The notes under the pieces: model-generated
What the model was told of the DNA's origin: nothing
Seen by the model: only the letters and a program-made list of their open reading frames with translations
Database searches by the model: none
Source: an uncultured bacterium
GTDB taxonomy: Bacteria > Cyanobacteriota > Vampirovibrionia > Gastranaerophilales > Gastranaerophilaceae
Direction: 5' to 3'
DNA: 7,409 nucleotides
NCBI GenBank assembly: GCA_945910925.1
Contig: CAMDZX010000095.1
Span: 1 to 7,409, forward strand
Shown here: in pieces, positions 1 through 6,174 of the stretch
Layout: each line of letters opens with the position of its first letter
Position numbering within the stretch: the stretch's first letter is position 1
Program-made: the position numbers and the translations under genes

Positions 1-55
1 AGAAAGAGTATAAAAAAGCCGAAAAACTTTATTTAGAGCTTTTAAAAGAATATCC
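1..55 (+). repeat. Exact 55-base direct repeat, copy in TPR-glycosyltransferase gene 1
   Basis: Bases 1-55 are identical to 1679-1733. Both encode the first TPR helix (KEYKKAEKLYLELLKEYP). The left boundary is unknown because the repeat runs off the window. Downstream of it the two paralogues differ at many synonymous and non-synonymous sites, so this patch is far more conserved than the rest. Confidence 0.95.
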
Positions 56-1616
56 CGAAAACCCATCTCTTTTATCCTTTTTAGGAATATTGTATTTTAA
101 TTTAGATAAATACAAACAAGCTGAAAAATATCTTGAAAAATCATATAAATTGTCCCCTTCTGAAAAGATTGTGTCTTTTGTAGGTTTATCAAAATTTTTA
201 TTAAAAAAATATTCGTCGTCTGTTTTTTATTTAGAAAAAGCTGAAAAGACAGATAAATCATATCCCATATTTGATGCCTTAATTTCTGCATTAGCTTTTT
301 GTGAAGAATATCCTAAAGCTTACTATTATGCAAAACGTGCTTTAGAACAATTTCCCTTAAATGAGCAAATTATCTACTTTGTAGGACTATATGCTCTGTG
401 TAGTGGTAAGTTTCAGGAAAGCGAACGATATGTACATCAATTATTAACATGTAATCCTAAGTCAATAGATGCTTGGTATTTAAAAGGCTTGATTACAGAA
501 GTTCTTTATTGTAACGAAGAAGCTGCAAGAAATTGTTATCGTAATATTGTGAAATATGGTAATAAAGTTGCCGGATATCATAATTTGGCAATCAGTTATT
601 TAAAAGAAACAGGACTCAGAAGAAAGGCATACTATTATCTGCACAAAGCTTATAAATTATGTAATGGACAAGATTCTCCAATAATTTATTCTTTGGCGAT
701 ATATTATTTGTCTGCAAGAAAATTTAAAAAAGGGTATAAATACTATGTTTCTCATTGTGGTGCGGATTCACAGGATGATATAGATTGGTCTAATCGTTTT
801 AAAAACAGATGGCAAGGTGGAGCGTATAAAGATAAAACGTTATTTGTATATGGTGATCAAGGGTTTGGAGACCAGCTGCAATTTGTTCGTTACATTCCGT
901 ATTTAGCAAAGAAATTTAAAAAAGTAAAAGTAATGGTTGCAGAAACATTAATAGATTTGTTTATTGCATCTTATCAAAAATATAAAAATGTTGAATTTTA
1001 TCCGATAAAAGATACATTTCCTATATATGATAAATCTCTTGAGCTTTCCCATTCACTTTATTATTTAAAAATGGATTTCAAGCATATTCCATATTCAAAC
1101 GGTTATTTAATTCCTAATTATAAAAGGGTTCAAGAATATAAAACAAAATATTTTGATACAAATAATCTAAAAATAGGTATTTGTTGGGAAGCAGGTCATG
1201 TGGGATTTCGAGAATCTATCCATAGAACTTTGAACATAGAACTTTTTGAAGACATTATAAATCTCAAAAAAGCAAATATTTATTCGTTTCAGGTTAAGCC
1301 TTCTTTGGATAATTATAAAAAATATTCAAAACTCATTGATTTATCTTTTGCATTCAATAACTTTGATAATACAGCAGCTGCATTAAAAAACCTTGATGTA
1401 TTAATTACTGTCGACACGGCAGTTGCTCATCTTGCGGGAGCTTTGGGCGTAAAAACATTTATGCTTTTACCATATTGTGCAGATTGGCGTTGGTTTGATA
1501 ATACTGAAACAACAGAGTGGTATGAGTCAGTTAAAATATTCAAACAAACCTGTAAAACTTCGTGGGAAAATGAATTCAAACGTATACTGCAAGAATTGAC
1601 CTTAATGATTAAATAG
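1..1616 (+). CDS. TPR protein with C-terminal GT-B/heptosyltransferase-like domain, copy 1 (5' end outside window)
   Basis: The reading frame is open from the left edge (first full codon at position 3), so this gene is 5'-truncated by the window. The first in-window initiation-type codon, TTG at 90, is not the real start: the codons before it encode KEYKKAEKLYLELLKEYP, which matches the paralogue at 1624 from its residue 20, so about 19 codons are missing. The N-terminal half is a run of TPR-like helix pairs with Tyr/Ala/Leu-rich repeats. The C-terminal half has a glycine-rich GDQGFGDQLQ loop (about 852-881), an IGICWEAG strand (about 1173-1196), and the conserved VDTAVAHLAG motif (1410-1439) followed by DWRWF. 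This pattern is typical of TPR proteins fused to a glycosyltransferase-9-like GT-B domain, so a cytoplasmic sugar transferase for surface glycans or protein glycosylation is inferred. Acceptor and donor are unknown. No signal peptide or membrane segment is visible. The gene stops 7 bases before its paralogue, so the two are probably co-transcribed. Confidence 0.85.
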   Translation, partial: KEYKKAEKLYLELLKEYPENPSLLSFLGILYFNLDKYKQAEKYLEKSYKLSPSEKIVSFVGLSKFLLKKYSSSVFYLEKAEKTDKSYPIFDALISALAFCEEYPKAYYYAKRALEQFPLNEQIIYFVGLYALCSGKFQESERYVHQLLTCNPKSIDAWYLKGLITEVLYCNEEAARNCYRNIVKYGNKVAGYHNLAISYLKETGLRRKAYYYLHKAYKLCNGQDSPIIYSLAIYYLSARKFKKGYKYYVSHCGADSQDDIDWSNRFKNRWQGGAYKDKTLFVYGDQGFGDQLQFVRYIPYLAKKFKKVKVMVAETLIDLFIASYQKYKNVEFYPIKDTFPIYDKSLELSHSLYYLKMDFKHIPYSNGYLIPNYKRVQEYKTKYFDTNNLKIGICWEAGHVGFRESIHRTLNIELFEDIINLKKANIYSFQVKPSLDNYKKYSKLIDLSFAFNNFDNTAAALKNLDVLITVDTAVAHLAGALGVKTFMLLPYCADWRWFDNTETTEWYESVKIFKQTCKTSWENEFKRILQELTLMIK

Positions 1617-1623
1617 TGATAAA

Positions 1624-3306
1624 ATGGAACCTATGGAACTTGTTGAAGAAATAAAACGTGCAGTTGAATATACCAAGCAGAAAGAGTATAAAAAAGCCGA
1701 AAAACTTTATTTAGAGCTTTTAAAAGAATATCCTGATAATAATACTGTTCTTTCTTTTCTTGGGCTTTTATATTTCAATCTTAGGAAATTTAAGCAAGCT
1801 GAAAAATATCTGGAATGTTCATATAACATTTCGAAATCTGCAGCAATAGTTTCATATATTGGCTTATGCAAGTTTTATTTAACCAAATACAAATCTGCAA
1901 CAACATATTTAAAAGATGCTGTTATAGAAAATAAAACTTATGATGTATATTGTGCTTTGATAAAATCACTTTATATGAGTGAAGATTATAAAACTGCGTT
2001 TGAATATTCAAAAAAAGCGTATGAATTGTTTCCTACGGATGAAACAATTATGTATTACTTAGGATATAATTCTCTGCAAAGCGGTTGTTTTAAAGAATGT
2101 GAGCATTTTGTCAATAAATTTTTTAGGCTGAATTCTAAAAGTTCAGGGGTGTGGCATTTAAAAGGTTTGCTACAAGAAGTTTTGTATTTTAATGAAAAAG
2201 GCGCAAGAGAATGTTATCGCAAGATGACTCAGTATGGTGCAAAAGCAAGCGGGTATATGAATCTTGCAATAAGTTATTCAAAAGATACTTCTACACGTAA
2301 AAAAATGTATTATTATCTGCAAAAAGCAAAATCACTTTCTCCTAATATGCATGGCTTAAATTTTTTATATGCAAGTTATTATCTTTCACGACGCCAATTT
2401 AAAAAGGGTTATAAATACTATGTTAATCCGGATATAGCTTCGCAAGATGATGTTGATTGGTTTAGTCGTTTTAAAAATCCTTGGGAAGGTGGAAGTTTTA
2501 AAGATGAAACTCTTTTTGTCTTTGGCGATCAAGGATTGGGTGACCAAATTCAATTTTTCAGATATTTGCCTTTCTTGGCAAAAAAATTTAAAGACCTTAA
2601 AATAATGGTTGCACAACCTTTGTATAGTTTATTCAAACGTTCATATAAAAAATACGGAAATATTAAATTTTATCCAAGAAAAAAAACTTCTTTCCCTAGA
2701 TATGACAAGTCGGTTTTTATGGCGGATGTAATTTATTACTTAAATAAAGGTTTCAAAAATATTCCCTATTCACAAGGCTATATGATTTCTGATAACAAAA
2801 AAATTGAAGAATATAAAATAAAATACTTTGACACTGATAACTTAAAAATAGGTATATGTTGGGAATCGGGAGGCGCAGGAATACGTGACCAAATCCACAG
2901 AACCTTAAATGTTGAGCTTTTTGAAGATATTATTAACATGCCGAATACAAAGGTATACTCTTTTCAAGTTAAACCATCGCTGGAAAATTATAAGAAATAT
3001 CCTAATCTCATTGATTTAGGCGCTACATTTGAAGATTTTGACGATACTGCTGCAGCATTGAAAAATCTTGATGTTCTAGTGACTGTTGATACATCGGTTG
3101 CACATCTTGCAGGCGCATTGGGCGTCAAAACATTTATGATACTGCCGTATTGCCCGGATTGGCGCTGGTTTGACAATGATAAAACAACCGAATGGTATGA
3201 TTCAATAACAATATTCAAACAAAAAATCAACGAGGACTGGGATACTGTTTTTGAACGGATAGTTAAACAACTCTCTCAGAGCATCGACCCTTTAAACAAG
3301 CTTTAA
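1624..3306 (+). CDS. TPR protein with C-terminal GT-B/heptosyltransferase-like domain, copy 2
   Basis: This 560-residue protein is a full-length paralogue of the upstream gene; by eye roughly 60% of residues match. TPR-like repeats fill about residues 10-270 (for example EYKKAEKLYLELLKEYP at 21-37 and KFKQAEKYLE at 55-64). The C-terminal GT-B-like domain carries GDQGLGDQIQ (301-310), IGICWESG (409-416), VDTSVAHLAGALG (488-500) and PDWRWF (511-516). In the family these glycine-rich and D-T-x-x-A-H-L-A-G segments line the nucleotide-sugar cleft, so sugar transfer is inferred, with TPRs binding a protein partner or acceptor. The ATG at 1624 is 7 bases after the previous stop and lacks a clear SD; a second ATG at 1633 is possible. 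Expression may depend on translational coupling. The 3' end overlaps the convergent dehydrogenase gene by 44 bases. It is a soluble protein by appearance, and the biological substrate cannot be read from the sequence. Confidence 0.85.
   Translation: MEPMELVEEIKRAVEYTKQKEYKKAEKLYLELLKEYPDNNTVLSFLGLLYFNLRKFKQAEKYLECSYNISKSAAIVSYIGLCKFYLTKYKSATTYLKDAVIENKTYDVYCALIKSLYMSEDYKTAFEYSKKAYELFPTDETIMYYLGYNSLQSGCFKECEHFVNKFFRLNSKSSGVWHLKGLLQEVLYFNEKGARECYRKMTQYGAKASGYMNLAISYSKDTSTRKKMYYYLQKAKSLSPNMHGLNFLYASYYLSRRQFKKGYKYYVNPDIASQDDVDWFSRFKNPWEGGSFKDETLFVFGDQGLGDQIQFFRYLPFLAKKFKDLKIMVAQPLYSLFKRSYKKYGNIKFYPRKKTSFPRYDKSVFMADVIYYLNKGFKNIPYSQGYMISDNKKIEEYKIKYFDTDNLKIGICWESGGAGIRDQIHRTLNVELFEDIINMPNTKVYSFQVKPSLENYKKYPNLIDLGATFEDFDDTAAALKNLDVLVTVDTSVAHLAGALGVKTFMILPYCPDWRWFDNDKTTEWYDSITIFKQKINEDWDTVFERIVKQLSQSIDPLNKL
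1679..1733 (+). repeat. Exact 55-base direct repeat, copy in TPR-glycosyltransferase gene 2
   Basis: This is the second copy of the 55-base identity, starting 55 bases inside the gene at 1624. The match ends at a Pro codon (CCC against CCT), after which codons diverge at once. It is consistent with recent gene conversion or with a shared duplicated gene start. Confidence 0.95.
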
Positions 3307-4276
3307 TATTATTAAAGGTTTTTTCAAGAATAATATTTATTGACTGATATGTATTGTATGCAATATGCGGCGTAATAATAATATTCGGCTCTGATATTAA
3401 TTTTTGGTTAATTATTGCGCTTCCCAAGCAATCACAAGATGACTCTTTTACAATGTTTATAACGTCATCAGGATACATATTCAGGTTTTCGCACTCCAAA
3501 ACATCCAACGCTGCCCCTTTTACTTTACCTGATTTAACGGCATTATATAAGGCAGCATTATCTATAAGTTCTCCTCTGGATGTATTTATAAGATACACAC
3601 CATCTGTCATCAAATCAAATTCTTCTTTGCCTATCATATGGTAAAACTCAGGAATGTATGGTATATGTAGGGTTATTATATTTGAATGTTTGTATAAATC
3701 TTCTAATGATACATAATCCACAAAATCGGATATCTCAGGATTGTATTTTATATCGTATGCAAAAATATGCATCTTAAATTTATCAGCAATTTGGCATACC
3801 GCACTCCCAATAGAGCCTGTACCTATCACACCAAGACTCAGTTCAGATAAATCATATCCTGTATATTTATTATAATCAATTTTTTCCTCTTTAAAATCTC
3901 TGATTGAGATATTGAAATTTCTTACAAGTCCTATAATTGCGCCTATTGTATATTGAGCAACCGAACTTTTGCCGTACCCTTCAACATTTACAACCGCAAT
4001 ATTTCTTTTTACACAGGCATCAATATCAATATGATTATACCCTGTTGAACGTGTTGCAATAATTCTGAGGTTTTTAAACTTATTAATAACTTTTTCTGTT
4101 ATATTAGAACATACGAATACACTCAAAACTTCTGTTTCATCAAATTCTTCCTGAGTCAATTCCGTATTTTCGTTTAATTTGTGCGAATAAAAGGTTATAT
4201 CAAAATCTTTATGATTAGTGGTTTCAAAAAAATGTTTTTCTTGTTCTCTGAAATCAAAAAGTAGCATTTTTATCAT
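3263..4276 (-). CDS. D-2-hydroxyacid dehydrogenase, D-lactate dehydrogenase type
   Basis: This 337-residue protein has the usual length of NAD-dependent D-isomer-specific 2-hydroxyacid dehydrogenases. The Rossmann motif GTGSIG is at 152-157, and the following AYDI strand ends in Asp175, which in this family favours NAD over NADP. The catalytic set is present: Arg234 in NTSRGELID, Glu263 in LDVLECE, and His304 in TPHIA. The AYDIKYNPE and LHIPYIPE segments resemble D-lactate dehydrogenases, so pyruvate reduction to D-lactate in the cytoplasm is the likeliest reaction. A VanH-like or other 2-oxoacid reductase is possible, but no van-type partner genes flank it. The usual A-E-H/Y motif before the first helix reads VAQYT, with Glu replaced by Gln. 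The ATG at 4276 is preceded by AAGGAG with good spacing. The 3' end overlaps the convergent TPR gene by 44 bases. Confidence 0.88.
   Translation of the reverse strand: MIKMLLFDFREQEKHFFETTNHKDFDITFYSHKLNENTELTQEEFDETEVLSVFVCSNITEKVINKFKNLRIIATRSTGYNHIDIDACVKRNIAVVNVEGYGKSSVAQYTIGAIIGLVRNFNISIRDFKEEKIDYNKYTGYDLSELSLGVIGTGSIGSAVCQIADKFKMHIFAYDIKYNPEISDFVDYVSLEDLYKHSNIITLHIPYIPEFYHMIGKEEFDLMTDGVYLINTSRGELIDNAALYNAVKSGKVKGAALDVLECENLNMYPDDVINIVKESSCDCLGSAIINQKLISEPNIIITPHIAYNTYQSINIILEKTFNNIKACLKGRCSERVV
3301..3324 (+). terminator. Intrinsic terminator of the TPR-glycosyltransferase pair
   Basis: A perfect 7-bp stem CTTTAAT/ATTAAAG (3301-3307 and 3311-3317) with a 3-base ATT loop is followed after one G by six T residues (3319-3324). 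It overlaps the TAA stop of the upstream gene. The stem is AT-rich and therefore weak, and a competing 9-bp AT-only stem (3305-3313 with 3329-3337) exists. The site lies inside the opposite-strand dehydrogenase coding sequence. Confidence 0.5.
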
Positions 4277-4281
4277 AATTA

Positions 4282-4288
4282 TCTCCTT
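4282..4288 (-). promoter_or_regulatory. Ribosome binding site of the dehydrogenase gene
   Basis: AAGGAGA on the minus strand ends a few bases before the ATG at 4276. It supports this start over the second Met, three codons later. Confidence 0.8.
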
Positions 4289-4309
4289 GTAGTCTAAAAA
4301 AATTATTCC

Positions 4310-4337
4310 GTTATATTATAGAAAATACTATTGTCAC
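4310..4337 (-). promoter_or_regulatory. Sigma70-type promoter of the dehydrogenase gene
   Basis: Read on the minus strand, GTGACA (4337-4332) and TATAAC (4315-4310) each match the -35 and -10 consensus at five of six positions, with a 16-base spacer. Transcription would begin near 4303, giving a leader of about 27 bases that holds the AAGGAG ribosome site. Confidence 0.55.
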
Positions 4338-4357
4338 ATCAGGTAATAATCTATGAC
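4331..4357 (+). promoter_or_regulatory. Possible hsp20 promoter (weak)
   Basis: TTGTCA (4331-4336, five of six matches to the -35 consensus) and TATGAC (4352-4357, four of six) are separated by only 15 bases. Transcription from it would start near 4364, just upstream of the leader hairpin. The -35 hexamer overlaps the opposite-strand -35 of the dehydrogenase promoter. No HrcA/CIRCE operator is visible. The call is tentative. Confidence 0.25.
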
Positions 4358-4379
4358 TCAAAATAGTCGATTGGCAGAA

Positions 4380-4434
4380 TGGTAATTTCTCAAAAAGGTT
4401 TTATTATGTAATTACCTTTAAGGAGGAATTATCA
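4380..4434 (+). promoter_or_regulatory. Candidate RNA thermometer: leader hairpin masking the hsp20 SD
   Basis: The 55 bases directly before the hsp20 ATG fold as one hairpin. The outer arm UGGUAAUUUCUC (4380-4391) pairs along its full length with GAGGAAUUAUCA (4423-4434): 10 Watson-Crick pairs plus two G-U wobbles. Inside it AAAGGU (4394-4399) pairs with ACCUUU (4414-4419), and UUA (4401-4403) with UAA (4409-4411) around a five-base loop. The SD core GAGG (4423-4426) is in the outer stem and the rest of AAGGAGG lies in a small internal loop. An AU-rich, wobble-containing stem hiding the ribosome site of a small heat-shock gene is the classic design of heat-opened RNA thermometers. GGUAAUU (4381-4387) can instead pair with AAUUACC (4410-4416), which would free the SD. 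Pairing was read by eye; no energy was computed. Confidence 0.6.
4420..4426 (+). promoter_or_regulatory. Ribosome binding site of hsp20
   Basis: AAGGAGG is an almost perfect anti-16S match, 8 bases before the ATG at 4435. It is unusual because four of its seven bases are paired in the leader hairpin. Confidence 0.9.
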
Positions 4435-4911
4435 ATGAAACACGAACTAATAATCAGAGAGCCTGATTTATATTTTGACAGTATACATAACGAATTAAAC
4501 AATTTTTTACGGGATACTATTTTGAATCCTATGTTTTCAAATCCTTTATCATTAAAAAAGACATCTGTATGGCGTCCGGCAGTAGAAGTAAAACAATCTA
4601 AAAATGATTATAAAGTTAGAGTTCAATTACCGGGTGTAAAAAAAGATGATATAGAAGTAGAGTTAGATAGTGATTTTATGACTATATCCGCAAAAATAGA
4701 AGAAGAAAAAGAAGAAGAAAAGGAGAAGGAAAATAATTTGAAATACCATACTTGTGAATTCAGGTACGGAAAATATCAAAGGACTATATCTTTTGACCAA
4801 CCGGTTAAGGTTGCGGAAAGCAAAGCCGAATACAAAGACGGAGTTCTTACGGTAACCATACCGAAACAAAAAACAGAAGAAGTTCAAAAGAAACGCCTTG
4901 AAATCAGATAG
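4435..4911 (+). CDS. hsp20: Hsp20 / alpha-crystallin family small heat-shock protein
   Basis: This 158-residue protein is a typical bacterial small heat-shock protein. It is an ATP-independent holdase that binds unfolding proteins in the cytoplasm as large oligomers. The N-terminal arm covers about residues 1-44. The alpha-crystallin domain spans about W46-K144, with VRVQLPGVKKDDIEVEL at 61-77, RYGKYQRTISF at 110-120 and the hallmark GVLTVTIPK at 136-144. The short tail has LEI (155-157), matching the I/V/L-x-I motif that docks into neighbouring dimers. A very acidic and lysine-rich run (about 89-100) sits in the loop used for dimer strand exchange, slightly longer than common. The start is fixed by a strong SD. 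The gene is divergent from the dehydrogenase and stands alone. The leader hairpin suggests translational heat control. No terminator follows directly; the first strong one is at 5151. Confidence 0.95.
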   Translation: MKHELIIREPDLYFDSIHNELNNFLRDTILNPMFSNPLSLKKTSVWRPAVEVKQSKNDYKVRVQLPGVKKDDIEVELDSDFMTISAKIEEEKEEEKEKENNLKYHTCEFRYGKYQRTISFDQPVKVAESKAEYKDGVLTVTIPKQKTEEVQKKRLEIR

Positions 4912-5059
4912 TTTGATATAAAGTTGTTTTTGAAAGGAGATGATATTTATATCCAGAAAGCTCAGAATTATGTTTGGGAAAGTATTAATCTGCAAGTTAT
5001 AGTAACTTCCGCCGATTTGTCTTAAATGATCAAATGCTTTTCATTTAACATATTTTCTG

Positions 5060-5180
5060 TCCCGGAATTCTGCAGGTGATTTCTCGGAGGTGCTTGATAT
5101 CAGGTTTCATTGCGTTATTAAATACCACTGCCGGCGACGGTTTACGTGGTAGAGGGCGGGTCGGTCCGCCCTCTTTTATA
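5060..5180 (+). ncRNA. Candidate structured RNA segment with terminator
   Basis: This GC-rich block stands out from its surroundings. Near its 3' end TACCAC (5123-5128) pairs with GTGGTA (5146-5151), enclosing CCG-GCGA-CGG (5131-5140), a stem capped by a GNRA-type tetraloop. The intrinsic terminator follows immediately and shares base 5151. It could be the 3' end of a small RNA, a processed 3' UTR of hsp20, or an unrecognised leader. I could not match it to SRP RNA, tmRNA, T-box or common riboswitch motifs. No promoter for it is evident, and the 5' boundary is a guess. Confidence 0.3.
5151..5178 (+). terminator. Strong intrinsic terminator
   Basis: A perfect 9-bp stem AGAGGGCGG/CCGCCCTCT (5151-5159 with 5166-5174) with a GTCGGT loop runs into TTTT. 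It probably ends the hsp20 transcript or a small RNA and insulates the WYL genes. Confidence 0.88.
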
Positions 5181-5222
5181 TGTAGAAATAATGGTTGTGA
5201 GTATTTTGTTTTTTTAATTATT

Positions 5223-5228
5223 TATGAT
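5223..5228 (+). promoter_or_regulatory. Possible -10 element of the WYL operon
   Basis: TATGAT matches the -10 consensus at five of six positions and lies 22 bases before the WYL start codon, downstream of the terminator. No good -35 is correctly spaced: TTGTGA at 5195 is 22 bases away. A promoter is expected in 5180-5245 because the genes follow a terminator, but the exact site is uncertain. Confidence 0.3.
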
Positions 5229-5250
5229 AGAATTGTCCTTGAGGTAATCC

Positions 5251-6174
5251 ATGTTTAAATTTGATACACAATGTAATCCAAGACAAATATCTTTGACAGG
5301 TGTCAGAGCAATTGTTATTCTGGCTCTTTTGAATATTAAACCGAGTACGTTTGAAGAAATCAAAGAGTTTTTGATTGAGAGTAATATTGTTACAAGAGAG
5401 TATTCCATTGATACAATAAGAATTGATTTGAATACTCTTAAATACATCGGTTGCGATATATCAAAAGCAACAAAACGTACGGATAATAAATATATTTTGC
5501 GTTCTCATCCGTTTCAACTTCAGTTAAGCCCTGAAGAAGTTAATACTCTGGCAAAAATATACAAACATATTTACAAAAATCTTAGTCTTGAAAGACTATT
5601 GGAATATGATAATTTATTTGAAAAATTAGCGGATGGTGTTGAAAGCGAATATACAAAAGAGGTTTTAAAAGGAATATCGGTTCTTAAAGGTTTAGACAAG
5701 TCGCTTATTTATGAAGTTTTAAACGATGCAAAGCGACACAGCAGGCTTAAAATATTATATACAGCAGGAAACAGTCGTGATGAAGAATACGATATAACTG
5801 TTGAAAAACTTGGATTTAGAAGTGATAAGCTTTATATTTATTGCTTTAATCACTCAATTAATAAACGAACTTTCCTTAATTTCTCCAGACTAAAGAAGGT
5901 TTTGGTCAGAAGTTTAAGAAGTGAGAATGTTAGTGGTGAAGATGTTGTTGTTGAGTTTAATCTCAGAAACTACAAAGATTACGAACTCGAAGAAACCGAA
6001 CAAATCTTGAGCACGGATGATAATATAGCGTACATTAAAGGGGTATATTATACTGATTTTATTGCGCTTCAAAGAATTCTATCCTTCGGCTCTGATTGTG
6101 TAATTCTTTCACCTTCGGAATTAAAGCGCGTTCTTTTAGACAGATTACACAGTATGAGGAAACAGTATGACTAA
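5251..6174 (+). CDS. WYL-domain transcriptional regulator, first of a tandem pair
   Basis: This 307-residue protein has the layout of WYL regulators of the PafB/PafC type. A winged helix-turn-helix lies at about 14-83, with recognition-helix-like SIDTIRIDLNTLKYIGCDI at 52-70. A linker follows, then a WYL domain at about 154-220. The signature Trp-Tyr-Leu is replaced by LYI (194-196), but the downstream RTFLNFSRL strand (206-214) keeps the expected Arg. A C-terminal WCX extension occupies about 231-300, ending with the typical LQRILSFGSDCVILSP block (273-288). WYL domains sense ligands such as nucleic acids, and such proteins activate or repress DNA-damage, phage-defence or metabolic genes; the target here is unknown. 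The ATG at 5251 has GAGG 6 bases upstream. Its end overlaps the next gene by 8 bases, implying coupled translation and probably a heteromeric partner. Confidence 0.85.
   Translation: MFKFDTQCNPRQISLTGVRAIVILALLNIKPSTFEEIKEFLIESNIVTREYSIDTIRIDLNTLKYIGCDISKATKRTDNKYILRSHPFQLQLSPEEVNTLAKIYKHIYKNLSLERLLEYDNLFEKLADGVESEYTKEVLKGISVLKGLDKSLIYEVLNDAKRHSRLKILYTAGNSRDEEYDITVEKLGFRSDKLYIYCFNHSINKRTFLNFSRLKKVLVRSLRSENVSGEDVVVEFNLRNYKDYELEETEQILSTDDNIAYIKGVYYTDFIALQRILSFGSDCVILSPSELKRVLLDRLHSMRKQYD

Larger units (their letters stand above)
4912..5250 (+). other. Non-coding interval between hsp20 and the WYL genes
   Basis: This 339-base stretch has no convincing gene. Its first part is AT-rich and has two short perfect hairpins: AAGTTA/TAACTT (4994-4999 with 5003-5008) and TTAAATGA/TCATTTAA (5022-5029 with 5041-5048). 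An SD-like AAAGGAG (4933-4939) has no properly spaced ATG after it. From about 5060 to 5174 the composition becomes markedly GC-rich and ends in a strong terminator. The last 70 bases are AT-rich leader for the WYL genes. Confidence 0.7.

Noticed and set aside
90..92. TTG at 90 as the start of the first TPR-glycosyltransferase gene
   Set aside because: The frame continues upstream to the window edge and matches the N-terminus of the paralogue exactly, so this is an internal Leu codon.
2386..3230. Minus-strand frames of 76 and 80 codons inside the second TPR gene
   Set aside because: Both are shadows of a conserved glycosyltransferase domain on the plus strand.
4355..4368. GACT/AGTC inverted repeat as an operator upstream of hsp20
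   Set aside because: The arms are only 4 bases and it does not resemble CIRCE or another known heat-shock operator.
4371..4386. TTGGCA as a sigma-54 promoter for hsp20
   Set aside because: The -12 GC at the required distance is absent; it also has no -10 at a sigma70 spacing.
4663..4995. 110-codon minus-strand frame under hsp20
   Set aside because: It is antisense to a clear Hsp20 gene and rich in Phe from the complementary Lys/Glu codons; there is no SD or family resemblance.
4940..5002. 20-codon ATG frame after hsp20
   Set aside because: The SD-like sequence abuts the ATG with no spacer, and the peptide has no recognisable character.
5065..5102. EcoRI-PstI-like GAATTCTGCAG and a nearby GATATC, suggesting a cloning-vector polylinker
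   Set aside because: The flanks are not vector sequence, the sites are not arranged as a full polylinker, and they lie within a native-looking structured block; chance is adequate.
5076..5258. 60-codon GTG-started frame on the plus strand
   Set aside because: It runs through the strong terminator and the WYL leader into the next gene's start; it is an open frame in structured non-coding DNA.
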